NCBI RefSeq assembly: GCF_000741785.1 | Contig: NZ_JGZP01000007.1 | Span: 1-64,000, forward strand | Reading direction: 5' to 3' | Length of the DNA stretch: 64,000 bases | Source of the DNA: Bifidobacterium stellenboschense | GTDB lineage: Bacteria > Actinomycetota > Actinomycetes > Actinomycetales > Bifidobacteriaceae | Position numbers and translations under genes: made by a program | Part shown: one piece after another, positions 44,704-54,166 of the stretch | Layout: each line of letters opens with the position of its first letter | Numbering within the stretch: position 1 is the stretch's first letter | The notes under the pieces: model-generated | Databases searched by the model: none | What the model was told of the DNA's origin: nothing | What the model saw: only the letters and a program-made list of their open reading frames with translations

Positions 44704-44749
44704 AAAGGGCCGGTGCCCGGAGCCATCGCACTCCGCGCACCGGCCCTTT
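44704..44749 (+). terminator. terminator of the surface-protein gene
   Basis: AAAGGGCCGGTGC and GCACCGGCCCTTT form a 13-bp perfect stem with a 20-base loop, followed by CGTCTTTTCC. It lies 10 bp after the stop. Confidence 0.85.
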
Positions 44750-44757
44750 CGTCTTTT

Positions 44758-44796
44758 CCGATTCACGATTCCAGCATCACGGCAATCACGAATCGG
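44758..44796. repeat. TTCACGATT hairpin, copy 1
   Basis: CCGATTCACGATT (44758-44770) and AATCACGAATCGG (44784-44796) pair with two mismatches. Member of a three-copy local family with the elements at 45091 and 45207. Confidence 0.6.
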
Positions 44797-45004
44797 AGAC
44801 GGATGATATTCCCCGATACTCAAGGATGTCGGAATAGGTGACGAGTTCGACGTTGCCCATGCGCCGCGCAAGTTCCCCGCACCCATCGGTGAATCCCGAC
44901 TTGGAGAACAGGTACAGACGCGTCCGGGTGTATCGGAACAGCCGGCTGCGATGATCGAGCAGTTCCAAGACTCCGACATCGACCGGCTCGTTGGTCCATT
45001 TGCA
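44786..45004 (-). pseudogene. C-terminal remnant of a DUF234-type AAA ATPase
   Basis: Reading the minus strand after a TAG at 45005-45007 gives CKWTNEPVDVGVLELLDHRS then RTRLYLFSKSGFTDGCGELA and RRMGNVELVTYSDILEYRG before a stop. CKWxNEPVD and the FSKSGFTD block are the C-terminal nuclease-like signature of archaeal-type ATPases with DUF234/DUF4143 parts. The normal proteins have about 450 residues, so more than 80 percent is missing; no ATPase domain is nearby. It ends next to a 62-bp palindrome and lies among repeated hairpins, which suggests deletion or recombination at this spot. Confidence 0.7.
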
Positions 45005-45013
45005 CTAGGCACC

Positions 45014-45075
45014 GCAAATTAGTCGACCATACTTTAGTCGAGTACGATTGACTAAAGTATGGTCGACTAATTTGC
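45014..45075. repeat. 62-bp near-perfect palindrome
   Basis: Two perfect 26-bp arms (45014-45039 and 45050-45075) around a 10-base loop. The arm is AT-rich and contains ATTAGTCGACCATACTTTAG. No T-run follows, so it does not look like an ordinary terminator. It adjoins the broken end of the ATPase remnant. Confidence 0.9.
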
Positions 45076-45090
45076 ATGACGAATCAGCAT

Positions 45091-45131
45091 CCCGGTTCAC
45101 GATTTTCAAGGTCTATGGAATCGTGAACTGG
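45091..45131. repeat. TTCACGATT hairpin, copy 2
   Basis: CCGGTTCACGATT and AATCGTGAACTGG, a 13-bp stem with one mismatch. Confidence 0.65.
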
Positions 45132-45206
45132 AACCGAACGGAATCGCGCATGTGCGTTCCGCGGGAACGGCGGATTCCCAAGGAACCCCGTGTTCATATG
45201 AACAGG

Positions 45207-45251
45207 TTCCCGGTTCACGATTCGCCAAGCCTCAAAATCGTGAACCGGGAA
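45207..45251. repeat. TTCACGATT hairpin, copy 3
   Basis: TTCCCGGTTCACGATT (45207-45222) and AATCGTGAACCGGGAA (45236-45251) form a perfect 16-bp stem. Same core as the hairpins at 44758 and 45091. Confidence 0.75.
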
Positions 45252-45257
45252 ACCCAA

Positions 45258-45302
45258 AGGGGCTGGCCCCCGGAGCCATCACGACCCCGGGAACCAGCCC
45301 CT
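45258..45302 (-). terminator. terminator of purL
   Basis: AGGGGCTGG and CCAGCCCCT form the outer stem, with an inner CCCCCGG/CCGGGG pairing, 33 bp beyond the purL stop on the minus strand. Confidence 0.7.
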
Positions 45303-45334
45303 ACCTTATCGACCTACCTTATCGACCTACCCGA

Positions 45335-48300
45335 TCAGGCGGCGAAGTAGTCGACGCCGGCCTCGAAGATCGGCTGGACCTTGTCGCCGGGCACGTTCAC
45401 GTACAGGCCGTTGCCGGAACGCTCCGAATGGCCCATCTTGCCGAACACGCGTCCGTCCGGGCTGGTGATGCCCTCGATGGCGAGCATCGAACCGTTCGGG
45501 TTGACGTCCAGGTCCATGCCGGGCACGCCGGCCTCGCTCACGTACTGCGTGGCGATCTGGCCGTTGGCCTTGAGGCGCGCGAGCGTCTCGTCGGAGGCGA
45601 CGAAACGGCCCTCGCCGTGCGAGATGGCGACCGTGTGCACGTCGCCCACGGAGGTCTTCGCGAGCCACGGGGACAGGTCGGAGGCAACGCGCGTGCGCAC
45701 GAGACGGCTCTGGTGGCGGCCGATCGTGTTGAACGTCAGCGTCGGGCAGGTCGCGTCCATGTCGACGATGTCGCCGAACGGCACCAGGCCCAGCTTGATG
45801 AGCGCCTGGAAGCCGTTGCAGATGCCGAGCATGAGGCCGTCGCGGTTCTTCAGCAGGTCGCGCACCGCCTCGGTGACGGCGGGGGCGCGGAAGAACGCGG
45901 TGATGAACTTGGCGGAGCCGTCCGGCTCGTCGCCGCCCGAGAAGCCGCCCGGGATCATCACGATCTGGCTCTTGCCGATTTCCTCGACCAGCTTGGCGGT
46001 GGACTCGGCCACCGCGGCCGGCGTGAGGTTGTTGACGATCAGCGTGTGCGCCTCGGCGCCCGCGCGTTCGAACGCGGCGGCCGAATCGTACTCGCAGTTG
46101 TTGCCCGGGAACACGGGGATGATGACGCGTGGGCGCGCCACGCCGGAGCCGACGTACACGGTCTTCTTCACACCGGCCTCGGCCGCGTGGAAGTCGATGG
46201 TCTCGACGGTCTCGGTCTTCTCCGCGCCGTGGGAACGGTACGGGAACACGGATTCGATGCCGCCCTCCCACGCGTCCTGCGTGGCCGCGAGGCCCAGCGT
46301 CTCGCCGGCGGCCGTGAACTCGTAGGCTTCGGTGGTCACGCCGATCTCGCCGACCTCGACCAGGTTGGAAACGGCCGGGATCTTCTCGTTGTCCTTGAGC
46401 TCGACGATGAACGAGCCGTACGCCGGCTTGAACAGGTCGTCGAGCGCGATGCCGTCGTTGAGCGCGACGCCGATGCCGTTGCCCACGGTCATCTTGAACA
46501 GCGCCTCGGCGGTGCCGCCGTAGCCCGGCGTGGAGACGGCCAGCGCGGTGCCGAAGTCGGTGAGCTCCTCGACCAGGCCGAACGCGTCGAGCAGCGCGTC
46601 CTTGTCCGGCGTGAGGCCGTCGGCCAGGTAACGCGGCGCGATGCGCACGATGCGGTGGCCGGCACCCTTGAACTCGGGGGAGGTGGCGCGCTTCATATTG
46701 CCCACGGCCACGGCGAAGGAGATCAGCGTCGGCGGCACGTCGAGATCCTCGAACGAACCGGACATGGAATCCTTGCCGCCGATCGCGCCGGCGCCGAGGT
46801 CGATCTGAGCCATGAGCGCGCCGAGCACGGCGGCCATCGGCTTGCCCCAGCGTTCCGGCTCGTCGCGCAGCTTCTCGAAGTACTCCTGGAAGCTCAGGTA
46901 CGCCTTCTCATGCTCGAAGCCGGCGGCGACCAGCTTGGCGAGCGATTCGACGACGGACAGGTAGGCGCCGGTGAACTGGTTCTTCTCCATGATGTACGGG
47001 TTGAAGCCCCACGCCATCGCGGAGGCGGTGGTGGTCTCGCCGAACACGGGGAGCTTGGCGACCATCGCCTCGTTCGGGGTGAGCTGCTTGACGCCGCCGA
47101 ACGGCATGAGCACGGTGCCCGCGCCGATCGTCGAGTCGAAGCGCTCCGACAGGCCCTTGTTGGAGGCCACGTTGAGGTCGGTGACGAGCGCGTGCATGCG
47201 CTCGGCGAACGTGCCGGTGGTCCACGCGGCGGGCACCTCGTACGCCTGCTGCGCCTCGATGTGCACGGCCTGGTGCTTCGGCGCGCCGTTGGAGGCGAGG
47301 AACTCGCGGGTGAGGTTCACGATCTCGTCGCCGTTCCAGGTCATCACCATGCGCGGGTCCTCGGTCACGGTGGCGATTACCGTCGCCTCGAGGTTCTCCT
47401 CGCGCGCGTAGCCGAGGAACTCCTCGACGTCTTCGGCGGCGACGTCCACGGCCATGCGCTCCTGCGATTCGGAGATCGCCAGCTCGGTGCCGTCGAGACC
47501 CTCGTACTTCTTCGGGACGGTGTTGAGGTCCACGTACAGGCCGTCGGCCAGCTCGCCGACCGCCACGGACACGCCGCCCGCGCCGAAGTCGTTGCAGCGC
47601 TTGATGAGACGGCACGCGTCGCCGCGGCGGAACAGGCGCTGCAGCTTGCGCTCGACCGGCGCGTTGCCCTTCTGCACCTCGGCGCCGTCGAGTTCCAGCG
47701 ATTCGACGTTGTGGGCCTTCGAGGCGCCCGTCGCGCCGCCGATGCCGTCGCGTCCGGTGCGTCCGCCGAGCAGGATGATCTTGTCGCCGGGGGCCGGGGT
47801 CTCGCGGCGCACGTGGTCGGCCGGGGTGGCGGCCACGACCGCGCCCACCTCCATGCGCTTGGCCACGTAGCCCGGGTGGTAGATCTCGTCGACCTGGCCG
47901 GTGGCGAGACCGATCTGGTTGCCGTAGGACGAGTAGCCGGCGGCCGCGGTGGTCACGAGCTTGCGCTGGGGGAGCTTGCCCTCCAGCGTCTCGGAGACCG
48001 GCACGGTCGGGTCGGCGGCGCCGGTCACGCGCATCGCCTGATACACGTAGGAACGGCCCGACAGGGGGTCGCGGATGCAGCCGCCGATGCAGGTGGCGGC
48101 GCCGCCGAACGGCTCGATCTCGGTCGGGTGGTTGTGGGTCTCGTTCTTGAACAGGAACAGCCAGTCCTGCATCTCGCCGTCGACGTCCACCTTCACCTTG
48201 ACGGTGCAGGCGTTGATCTCCTCGCTCTCGTCGAGACCGGTGAGGATGCCGTTCTTCTTGAGCCACTTCGCGCCGATCGTGCCCATGTCCATCAGACACA

Positions 48301-49087
48301 GCGGCTTGCCCTCGCGGCCGAGCTCGCGGCGCAGCTCGAGGTAGCGCTCGAACGCGGCCTTCACGACCTCGTCGTCGATGGCGACGTCGGTCAGGATCGT
48401 GCCGAACGTTGTGTGGCGGCAGTGGTCGGACCAGTAGGTGTCGATGACCTTGATCTCGGTGATCGTGGGTTCGCGGCCCGCCTCGGCGAAGTACTTCTGG
48501 CAGAACTTGAGATCCGCCAGGTCCATGGCGAGACCGCGCTCGTCGATGAACTTCTGGCCGGCTTCGGCGTCCATCTCGTTGAAGCCGGCGATGACCTCGA
48601 CCTTGCCGGGCGTCGGCACGGCGGTCTTCAGCGTCTCCTTGACGTCGAGGGACGCCTCGCGCGCCTCGACCGGGTTGATGACGTAATGCTTGATCGCCTC
48701 GACGTCCGCCTCGGTCAGGTCGCCTTCGAGGGCGTACAGCTTCGCGGAGCGCACGGTGGGGCGCTCACCCTGCGAGATGAGCTGGATGCATTCGCTGGCG
48801 GAGTCGGCGCGCTGGTCGAACTGGCCGGGCAGGAACTCGGTGGCGAACACCTTCGCCGCGCCGAAGTCCGGCAGGTCGTTGGTCACGTCGTCCACCTGCG
48901 GCTCGCTGAACACGGTGGGCGTGGCCTGGGCGAACAGCTCGGCGCTGATGCCCTCCACGTCGTAGCGGTTCACGATGCGCACGGACTTGAGGCCGGCGAT
49001 GCCGAGGATGGTCTTCAGCTCGCCTGCGAGCTGCTGCGCCTCGACGTCGAAGCCGGGCTTCTTCTCCACGTACACGCGGAAAACCAT
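45335..49087 (-). CDS. purL: phosphoribosylformylglycinamidine synthase, large single-chain form
   Basis: Converts FGAR, glutamine and ATP to FGAM. 1250 residues, the fused type that carries the amidotransferase on the same chain and needs no separate PurQ/PurS. The N-terminus MVFRVYVEKKPGFDVEAQQL resembles the PurS-like domain. KVIDTYWSDHCRHTTF, FKNETHNHPTEIEPFGGAAT and GGRTGRDGIGGATGASKAH belong to the synthetase core. The C-terminal glutaminase shows IIPVFPGNNCEYDSA with the nucleophilic Cys, and GICNGFQALIKLGLVPFG. Located 180 bp after purC on the minus strand; REP-like elements fill that gap. Confidence 0.96.
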   Translation of the reverse strand: MVFRVYVEKKPGFDVEAQQLAGELKTILGIAGLKSVRIVNRYDVEGISAELFAQATPTVFSEPQVDDVTNDLPDFGAAKVFATEFLPGQFDQRADSASECIQLISQGERPTVRSAKLYALEGDLTEADVEAIKHYVINPVEAREASLDVKETLKTAVPTPGKVEVIAGFNEMDAEAGQKFIDERGLAMDLADLKFCQKYFAEAGREPTITEIKVIDTYWSDHCRHTTFGTILTDVAIDDEVVKAAFERYLELRRELGREGKPLCLMDMGTIGAKWLKKNGILTGLDESEEINACTVKVKVDVDGEMQDWLFLFKNETHNHPTEIEPFGGAATCIGGCIRDPLSGRSYVYQAMRVTGAADPTVPVSETLEGKLPQRKLVTTAAAGYSSYGNQIGLATGQVDEIYHPGYVAKRMEVGAVVAATPADHVRRETPAPGDKIILLGGRTGRDGIGGATGASKAHNVESLELDGAEVQKGNAPVERKLQRLFRRGDACRLIKRCNDFGAGGVSVAVGELADGLYVDLNTVPKKYEGLDGTELAISESQERMAVDVAAEDVEEFLGYAREENLEATVIATVTEDPRMVMTWNGDEIVNLTREFLASNGAPKHQAVHIEAQQAYEVPAAWTTGTFAERMHALVTDLNVASNKGLSERFDSTIGAGTVLMPFGGVKQLTPNEAMVAKLPVFGETTTASAMAWGFNPYIMEKNQFTGAYLSVVESLAKLVAAGFEHEKAYLSFQEYFEKLRDEPERWGKPMAAVLGALMAQIDLGAGAIGGKDSMSGSFEDLDVPPTLISFAVAVGNMKRATSPEFKGAGHRIVRIAPRYLADGLTPDKDALLDAFGLVEELTDFGTALAVSTPGYGGTAEALFKMTVGNGIGVALNDGIALDDLFKPAYGSFIVELKDNEKIPAVSNLVEVGEIGVTTEAYEFTAAGETLGLAATQDAWEGGIESVFPYRSHGAEKTETVETIDFHAAEAGVKKTVYVGSGVARPRVIIPVFPGNNCEYDSAAAFERAGAEAHTLIVNNLTPAAVAESTAKLVEEIGKSQIVMIPGGFSGGDEPDGSAKFITAFFRAPAVTEAVRDLLKNRDGLMLGICNGFQALIKLGLVPFGDIVDMDATCPTLTFNTIGRHQSRLVRTRVASDLSPWLAKTSVGDVHTVAISHGEGRFVASDETLARLKANGQIATQYVSEAGVPGMDLDVNPNGSMLAIEGITSPDGRVFGKMGHSERSGNGLYVNVPGDKVQPIFEAGVDYFAA

Positions 49088-49146
49088 GAGGGTCCTTTCG
49101 TTATCAGGTTCTTAAACGGGCTGGGATGGGGAGTGATATGAATATG

Positions 49147-49258
49147 GCCCCCGCCGGCGGGGGGCTGTCCGCGAAGCGGACTGGGGGTGGTCTTCCGGTT
49201 CGTTCCCGGACAGCCACCCTCAGTCAGCCTGTGGCTGACAGCTCCCGCCGGCGGGAGC
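49147..49258. repeat. two REP-like elements in opposite orientation between purC and purL
   Basis: 49147-49190 (GCCCCCGCCGGCGGGGGGC, then CTGTCCGC/GCGGACTG and GGGGGTGG) and 49214-49258 (CCACCCTCAGTCAGCC, then GGCTGACAG and GCTCCCGCCGGCGGGAGC) face each other. Confidence 0.85.
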
Positions 49259-49266
49259 CAACGGTG

Positions 49267-50019
49267 TCACTCGGCGCGTTCGACGCCTTCGGCCTCGGCC
49301 AGCTTGACCAGACGGCCATAGATCTCCTCGTACGCGGGGATGATGTTGCCCAGGTCACGGCGGAAGAGGTCCTTGTCGAGGTGTTCGATCTTGCCGGACT
49401 TGTCCTTGAGGTCCCACAGGCGGCAGGTGTCCGGGGTGATCTCGTCGGCGAGCAGGATGGTGCCGTCGGAGGTCTTGCCCTCTTCGATCTTGAAGTCGAC
49501 GAGCTGCACGTCGATCTTGGAGAAGATGTCCTTGAGCGCCTCGTTGACGGCGCGGGCGATGCGGGAGATCTCGGCGAGCTCCTCCTCGGTCACGAGGCCG
49601 AGCGCGATGAGGCCGTCGTCGTTGATGAACGGGTCGCCCAGATCGTCGGACTTCACGCAGAACTCGAGGATCGGCTTCTTGAGCGGGGTGCCCTCCTCGA
49701 CGCCGTAGCGCTTGGCGAAGGAGCCGGCCGCGGTGTTGCGCATGATGATCTCAAGCGGGAACATGTCCATCTTCTTGACCAGCTGCTCGGTGTCGGACAG
49801 ACGCTTGATGAAGTGGCTCTCCACGCCGCGCGCCTTGAGCAGGTCGAAGATGACGGAGGTGATGTGGTTGTTCAGGTTGCCCTTGCCCTCGATCTGGGCC
49901 TTCTTCGCGCCGTTGCCGGCGGTCGCCTGATTCATGTATTCGACCCACAGCACATCGGGGTCGTCGGTTGCGTACATCTTCTTGGCCTTGCCCTTGTAGA
50001 GCATTTCCAGTTTCTCCAT
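49267..50019 (-). CDS. purC: phosphoribosylaminoimidazole-succinocarboxamide synthase
   Basis: Joins aspartate to CAIR using ATP to give SAICAR. 250 residues from the ATG at 50019 ([29 protein letters not shown] upstream). Diagnostic motifs are [58 protein letters not shown] and [14 protein letters not shown]. Lies between purT and purL on the minus strand. Confidence 0.96.
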   Translation of the reverse strand: MEKLEMLYKGKAKKMYATDDPDVLWVEYMNQATAGNGAKKAQIEGKGNLNNHITSVIFDLLKARGVESHFIKRLSDTEQLVKKMDMFPLEIIMRNTAAGSFAKRYGVEEGTPLKKPILEFCVKSDDLGDPFINDDGLIALGLVTEEELAEISRIARAVNEALKDIFSKIDVQLVDFKIEEGKTSDGTILLADEITPDTCRLWDLKDKSGKIEHLDKDLFRRDLGNIIPAYEEIYGRLVKLAEAEGVERAE

Positions 50020-50178
50020 TACTCGCCTTTCAGGAGTGGAATATCTGGGTGAACTAACGGTAAAAGGGTACCAATCGCCGGCTACATGCAACACACGACC
50101 GCGGCATGGTCACCGCCGGTGGGATCATCTCCGCGCCGAATCGCCTCCGGCGAGACGGGGAGTGCGGAGAGTACGCCC

Positions 50179-51480
50179 TTACCGCACCTCGATGTCGAGC
50201 GCGTCGGCCACGTGCGCGGCCTTGGCACGCGCGTCGGCTTCGCTCTCGCCGATCGCCAGCGCGACGGCCATGCGGCGATGACCGTGCACCTCCGGCTTGG
50301 CGAAGACGCGCAGGTCGGTGCCGGGCTCGGCGAGCGCGCCCGCCAGATTCGAGAATTCCGCCTCGCCGTCGCCCGCGACCACGATCGCATGGCTGGCCGC
50401 GACGGAGCCCTCCGGCAGCGACAGCGCGACGTGCCCCGCCGTAACCGGCAGACCGAGGACCGCGCGCGCGTGCAGCGCGAACTCGCTCAGGCGCTGCGAG
50501 GCCATCGTCACCATGCCCGTGTCGTGCGGGCGCGGCGAGACCTCGTTGAATAGGACCGAACCGTCGGTCAGTACGAACAGTTCCACGCCGAACACGCCCC
50601 AACCGGTCTCGCCGCTCGCCTGCGCCTTCGCGACCAGTCCCTCGACGGCCGTGCACGCGATGAGACCGGCCTGCGCGAGCACCTCCTCGGACGAGGTCGC
50701 CGGCTGCCAGGATTCGCGGTAGTCTCCCGACTCCTGACGCTGCCCGATCGGCGCGCACGTCACGATGCCGGCGCTCGACGAGACCGTCAGCACGGTCAGC
50801 TCGTAGTCGAGCGGCGCCAGCGCCTCGACGATCACGCGCGACACGTCGCCCTCGCCGGCGGCGCGACGGCCCTCTTGCGCCTCCGTCCACGCGGCGTCGA
50901 TCGCATCGGCGGAACGTACGATGGACTGGCCGTGACCGGACGAGCTCATCACCGGCTTGACGACGCACGGGTATCCGACCTTGTCCGCGCCGGCACGCAG
51001 CTCCTCCAGGGAACCCGCGAAACGGTACGGCGTGGTCGGCAGTCCCAACTCCTCATGCGCGATGACGCGCAGGCGCTCGCGGTCCATGCAGATCGCCGCA
51101 ATCTCGGCGCTCGGCACCACCTGCACGCCACGTGCGGCCGCGTCGGCCAGCTCGGACGTGGCGATCGCCTCCACCTCGGGTACGACGATGTCCGGCCTGA
51201 CCTCATCGAACAGGGCCTTGAGCTCGTCGGCGTTCGCCATGTCGAGCACGCGCGCCTCATGCGCCACCTGCTGGGCCGGCGCACCCGCGTAGGAGTCCGC
51301 GGCGCACACCCACGCGCCCAGACGCATCAGTTCGATCGTCACCTCTTTGCCGAGCTCGCCCGAGCCGAGGAACAGCACGCGCGTCGGATGCGCGCCCAGC
51401 GGCGTGCCCAGCACTCGGTCGGAAGCGGGGGAGTGGGAATCGGACAGGGAATCAGGGGAAACATTCACGCTATCGGTCAT
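50179..51480 (-). CDS. purT: formate-dependent GAR transformylase
   Basis: ATP-grasp enzyme that formylates GAR using formate and ATP instead of formyl-tetrahydrofolate. 433 residues. The N-terminal domain has VLFLGSGELGKEVTIELMRL. The ATP-grasp core includes CVVKPVMSSSGHGQS, VFGVELFVLTDGSVLFNEVS and SPRPHDTGMVTMASQ, characteristic of PurT rather than PurK. A Ser/Asp-rich N-terminal extension of about 30 residues precedes the core. First gene of the minus-strand purT-purC-purL unit. Formate made in bifidobacterial sugar metabolism would be a natural co-substrate. Confidence 0.93.
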   Translation of the reverse strand: MTDSVNVSPDSLSDSHSPASDRVLGTPLGAHPTRVLFLGSGELGKEVTIELMRLGAWVCAADSYAGAPAQQVAHEARVLDMANADELKALFDEVRPDIVVPEVEAIATSELADAAARGVQVVPSAEIAAICMDRERLRVIAHEELGLPTTPYRFAGSLEELRAGADKVGYPCVVKPVMSSSGHGQSIVRSADAIDAAWTEAQEGRRAAGEGDVSRVIVEALAPLDYELTVLTVSSSAGIVTCAPIGQRQESGDYRESWQPATSSEEVLAQAGLIACTAVEGLVAKAQASGETGWGVFGVELFVLTDGSVLFNEVSPRPHDTGMVTMASQRLSEFALHARAVLGLPVTAGHVALSLPEGSVAASHAIVVAGDGEAEFSNLAGALAEPGTDLRVFAKPEVHGHRRMAVALAIGESEADARAKAAHVADALDIEVR

Positions 51481-51706
51481 GCGTCACATTCTCCCATCGT
51501 GTCCCGATACGCCGTGCCGTCGCGTGTCCCGCCGCGCCGGCACGACATGTTCATCCGATGTGCGTCCGCTGATAACCCTCCATAAACACCGTGTATAGAC
51601 ACGCCGTTGCCATGCGCCGGTCCGCGGCGTACCTTGAATACCACCGATCGGTTGGGAATAAACGATCGGGCCAACGTTTCCTGAAGGGGAAGAAGGGAGT
51701 TGGGAC

Positions 51707-52957
51707 ATGGGGAAAGGGAATCCGTCGCCCGCGGGGAATCCGATCGCGGATCTGATCTCACGCAGGGCGGCGGCGCTCCCTCCGAACCCGTTCGCTCAGG
51801 CGGACGCGCGCACCGCCGCCGCGATTCGCGCCGGGCATGACGTCATCGACCTGTCCAAAGGCAATCCCGACGGCGCGCCTCCCGTGTTCATGCAGGACGC
51901 GCTCGCCCACGCGGCGCACGACCCGTCCCTGTTCCGCTATCCCGCATTCGACGGCATCCCCGCCTATCTCGACGCCATCGCGTACTGGTACGACACGCGT
52001 CACGGCGTCACGCTCGACCCGCGCACGCACCTGCTCGCCACCGCCGGCGCGTCGGTGGGCATCGCCACCGTCATCGAAGCGCTCGTCGACGAAGGCGACA
52101 CTGTCGTGGCCGTCGACCCGTACTATCCGCAATACGAGGGCTCCACCGCCGTCGCGAAGGGGCGTTTCGTGACGATTCCCGCGGACCCGGCCCACGGCTA
52201 CCTGCCCGATCTCGACGCCGTCTCGCCGCGTCTGTGGGACGAGGCGAAACTGCTCATCCTCAACTATCCGAACAATCCGACCGGCGCGGTCGCCACGCCG
52301 GAATTCTATGGGCATGTCGTCGCGCTCGCCCACGCGCATCGGTTCGCGGTGATGAACGACTTCGCCTACGCGGGCATCGAATTCGGCAGCGAACCCTCTC
52401 CCAGCATTCTTGAGGTGCCCGGCGCGTCCGACGTGGCCGTGGAGCTCGGCTCGCTGTCGAAGATGTTCATGGTCGCCGGGTGGCGAGGCGGCTGGATCGC
52501 CGGCAATGCCGACATCCTCGCCGCCGCGAAGGCCGTCCATCAGCAGACCACCGTGCTCGCCTCCAGCGTCGTGCAGCAAGCCGGCGCGGTCGCGCTGAGC
52601 GGCGACCTGCGGTCCGTGACGGCGCTCGGTGCAAGCTACGGACACCGCGCGCAGGTGCTCGCCGACGGGCTTCGCGACGCGGGAATCGACGTGGCGCCGC
52701 CGCGCGGAGGACTGTTCCTGTGGGCGCGAGTGCCGGACGACTTCCGTGCGTCGGATGGAGGCGTGTCGGACGGAGACACGTCGGATGGAGGCGTGTCGGA
52801 CACGTTCACCGCATGGCTCATCGAACACGCGGGCGTGGCGGTCATGCCCGGATCGTGCTTCGGCCCCGCATCGGACGGATTCGTGCGCCTCAGTCTGCTG
52901 AAACCTGAACGCGACCTCTATCAGGCGGTGTCGCGCATCACGCACGCGCTGGCATAG
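51707..52957 (+). CDS. class I/II PLP-dependent aminotransferase
   Basis: 416 residues. IDLSKGNPDGAPP, YPNNPTGAVATPEFY, MNDFAYAGIEF (Asp and Tyr contacting PLP) and the Schiff-base lysine Lys252 in LGSLSKMFMVAGWRGGW place it in the aspartate-aminotransferase fold, closest in feel to DapL/DapC or alanine/methionine-type enzymes; the amino donor is not determinable. AAGGGAG upstream supports ATG 51707. Residues 349-365 consist of SDGGV-SDGDT-SDGGV repeats encoded by 15-bp tandem repeats (52751-52800), inserted between GLFLWARVPDDFRA and TFTAWLIEHAGVAVMPGS. The glycosyltransferase follows after 9 bp. Confidence 0.86.
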   Translation: MGKGNPSPAGNPIADLISRRAAALPPNPFAQADARTAAAIRAGHDVIDLSKGNPDGAPPVFMQDALAHAAHDPSLFRYPAFDGIPAYLDAIAYWYDTRHGVTLDPRTHLLATAGASVGIATVIEALVDEGDTVVAVDPYYPQYEGSTAVAKGRFVTIPADPAHGYLPDLDAVSPRLWDEAKLLILNYPNNPTGAVATPEFYGHVVALAHAHRFAVMNDFAYAGIEFGSEPSPSILEVPGASDVAVELGSLSKMFMVAGWRGGWIAGNADILAAAKAVHQQTTVLASSVVQQAGAVALSGDLRSVTALGASYGHRAQVLADGLRDAGIDVAPPRGGLFLWARVPDDFRASDGGVSDGDTSDGGVSDTFTAWLIEHAGVAVMPGSCFGPASDGFVRLSLLKPERDLYQAVSRITHALA

Positions 52958-52966
52958 ACTGGAGCA

Positions 52967-54166
52967 ATGCGTGAACAGGAGAATGCTGAGGAGTTCGGGA
53001 AGACGTCGATCGTCGAGGAGGACATCGACCGCCCGCTGACGATCGCGCTGGTGGTCGACACGGTCGGCAACCAAGGCAACGGCACATCGAATTCGGCGCT
53101 TCAATGGGCGGCCGAACTGGAACGGCAAGGGCATCATGTGCGTCTCGTCGGTGTCGGCGCGCCCGATTATCCGGCCCGCGTCAACCGGGTGCCGCTCGTC
53201 TCGTGGGTGGCGGCCAAACAGCAGATGCAGTTCGCCGAACCGAGCGACACGCTGTTCCGTACCGCGTTCCAGGGTGTGGACGTCGTCCACATCTACATGC
53301 CGTTCAAATTCGGGCGTCGCGCCGCGAAGATCGCCCGCCAGATGCACATCCCCGTGACCGCCGGATTCCATCTGCAACCGGAGAACGTCCTGTATTCCGC
53401 GGGACCGCTGCGCTACATCCCCGGCATGGAGAAGTTCCTCTACTGGCTGTTCCGCCAATGGCTGTACAAGCGCGTCGACCATATCCACACGCCCACCGAG
53501 ATGACCGCGAGCCTGCTGCGCGAACACGGCTACAAAGGCACAATGCATGTAATCTCCAACGGGTATTCGCCGCGATTCACCGCGCGTAAGCCGCTCGACT
53601 CGGACGCGCCTGCGCACGTGCCGTTCCGCGTCGTCGCGTCCGGGCGTCTCGCCCATGAGAAGGACCAGATCACGCTCATCAAGGCGATCTCGATGAGCCG
53701 GCACGCCAGCGACATCCAATTGGTGATCGCCGGCACCGGTCCGCTCAAACGCTATCTCACGTTCCGTGCGAACCGTCGCCTCAAGCGCAAGGCGGATATC
53801 GGCTTCCACCGCAACGCCGACATGCCGGCGCTGCTGCGTTCATGCGACCTGTTCGTGCACTGCTCGATCGCCGACATCGAATCGGTGAGCGTCATCGAGG
53901 CGATGGCGTGCGGACTCGTGCCGGTGATCGCCGCGTCCGAACTGTCCGCGGCGAGCCAATTCGCGCTGACGGACGCCTCGCTGTTTCCGGTGCGCGACGC
54001 GGCGATGCTCGCGCGCCGCATCGACTGGTGGATCGACCATCCGGACGAGCTCGCGCGGTGGGGCGAGATTTACGCCGAGCACACGCGCGAGCATTATTCG
54101 GTGGAGGCGTCCGTCCACCGGTTCGTCGACATGGAACGCGAGGCGATCGCTACAGCAGGGCGATAA
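52967..54166 (+). CDS. GT4-type glycosyltransferase
   Basis: 399 residues with two Rossmann-like domains. The N-terminal domain starts TIALVVDTVGNQGNGTSNSA and contains FQGVDVVHIYMPFKFG and PVTAGFHLQPENV. The C-terminal domain has VVASGRLAHEKDQITLIKAI, LVIAGTGPLKRYL and the EX7E-type nucleotide-sugar motif ESVSVIEAMACGLVP. Probably transfers a sugar from a nucleotide donor onto a lipid or glycan. No membrane helix seen; FLYWLFRQWLYKRV may be a membrane-associated helix. The 3' end overlaps the convergent threonine aldolase gene by 17 bp. Confidence 0.87.
   Translation: MREQENAEEFGKTSIVEEDIDRPLTIALVVDTVGNQGNGTSNSALQWAAELERQGHHVRLVGVGAPDYPARVNRVPLVSWVAAKQQMQFAEPSDTLFRTAFQGVDVVHIYMPFKFGRRAAKIARQMHIPVTAGFHLQPENVLYSAGPLRYIPGMEKFLYWLFRQWLYKRVDHIHTPTEMTASLLREHGYKGTMHVISNGYSPRFTARKPLDSDAPAHVPFRVVASGRLAHEKDQITLIKAISMSRHASDIQLVIAGTGPLKRYLTFRANRRLKRKADIGFHRNADMPALLRSCDLFVHCSIADIESVSVIEAMACGLVPVIAASELSAASQFALTDASLFPVRDAAMLARRIDWWIDHPDELARWGEIYAEHTREHYSVEASVHRFVDMEREAIATAGR

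Noticed and set aside
45152..49141. Very long plus-strand open frame opposite purL
   Set aside because: Shadow of purL on the other strand, caused by GC-rich third positions; composition is Arg/His/Val-rich with no family motif. The same applies to long antisense frames over purM, tuf, fusA and the surface-protein gene.
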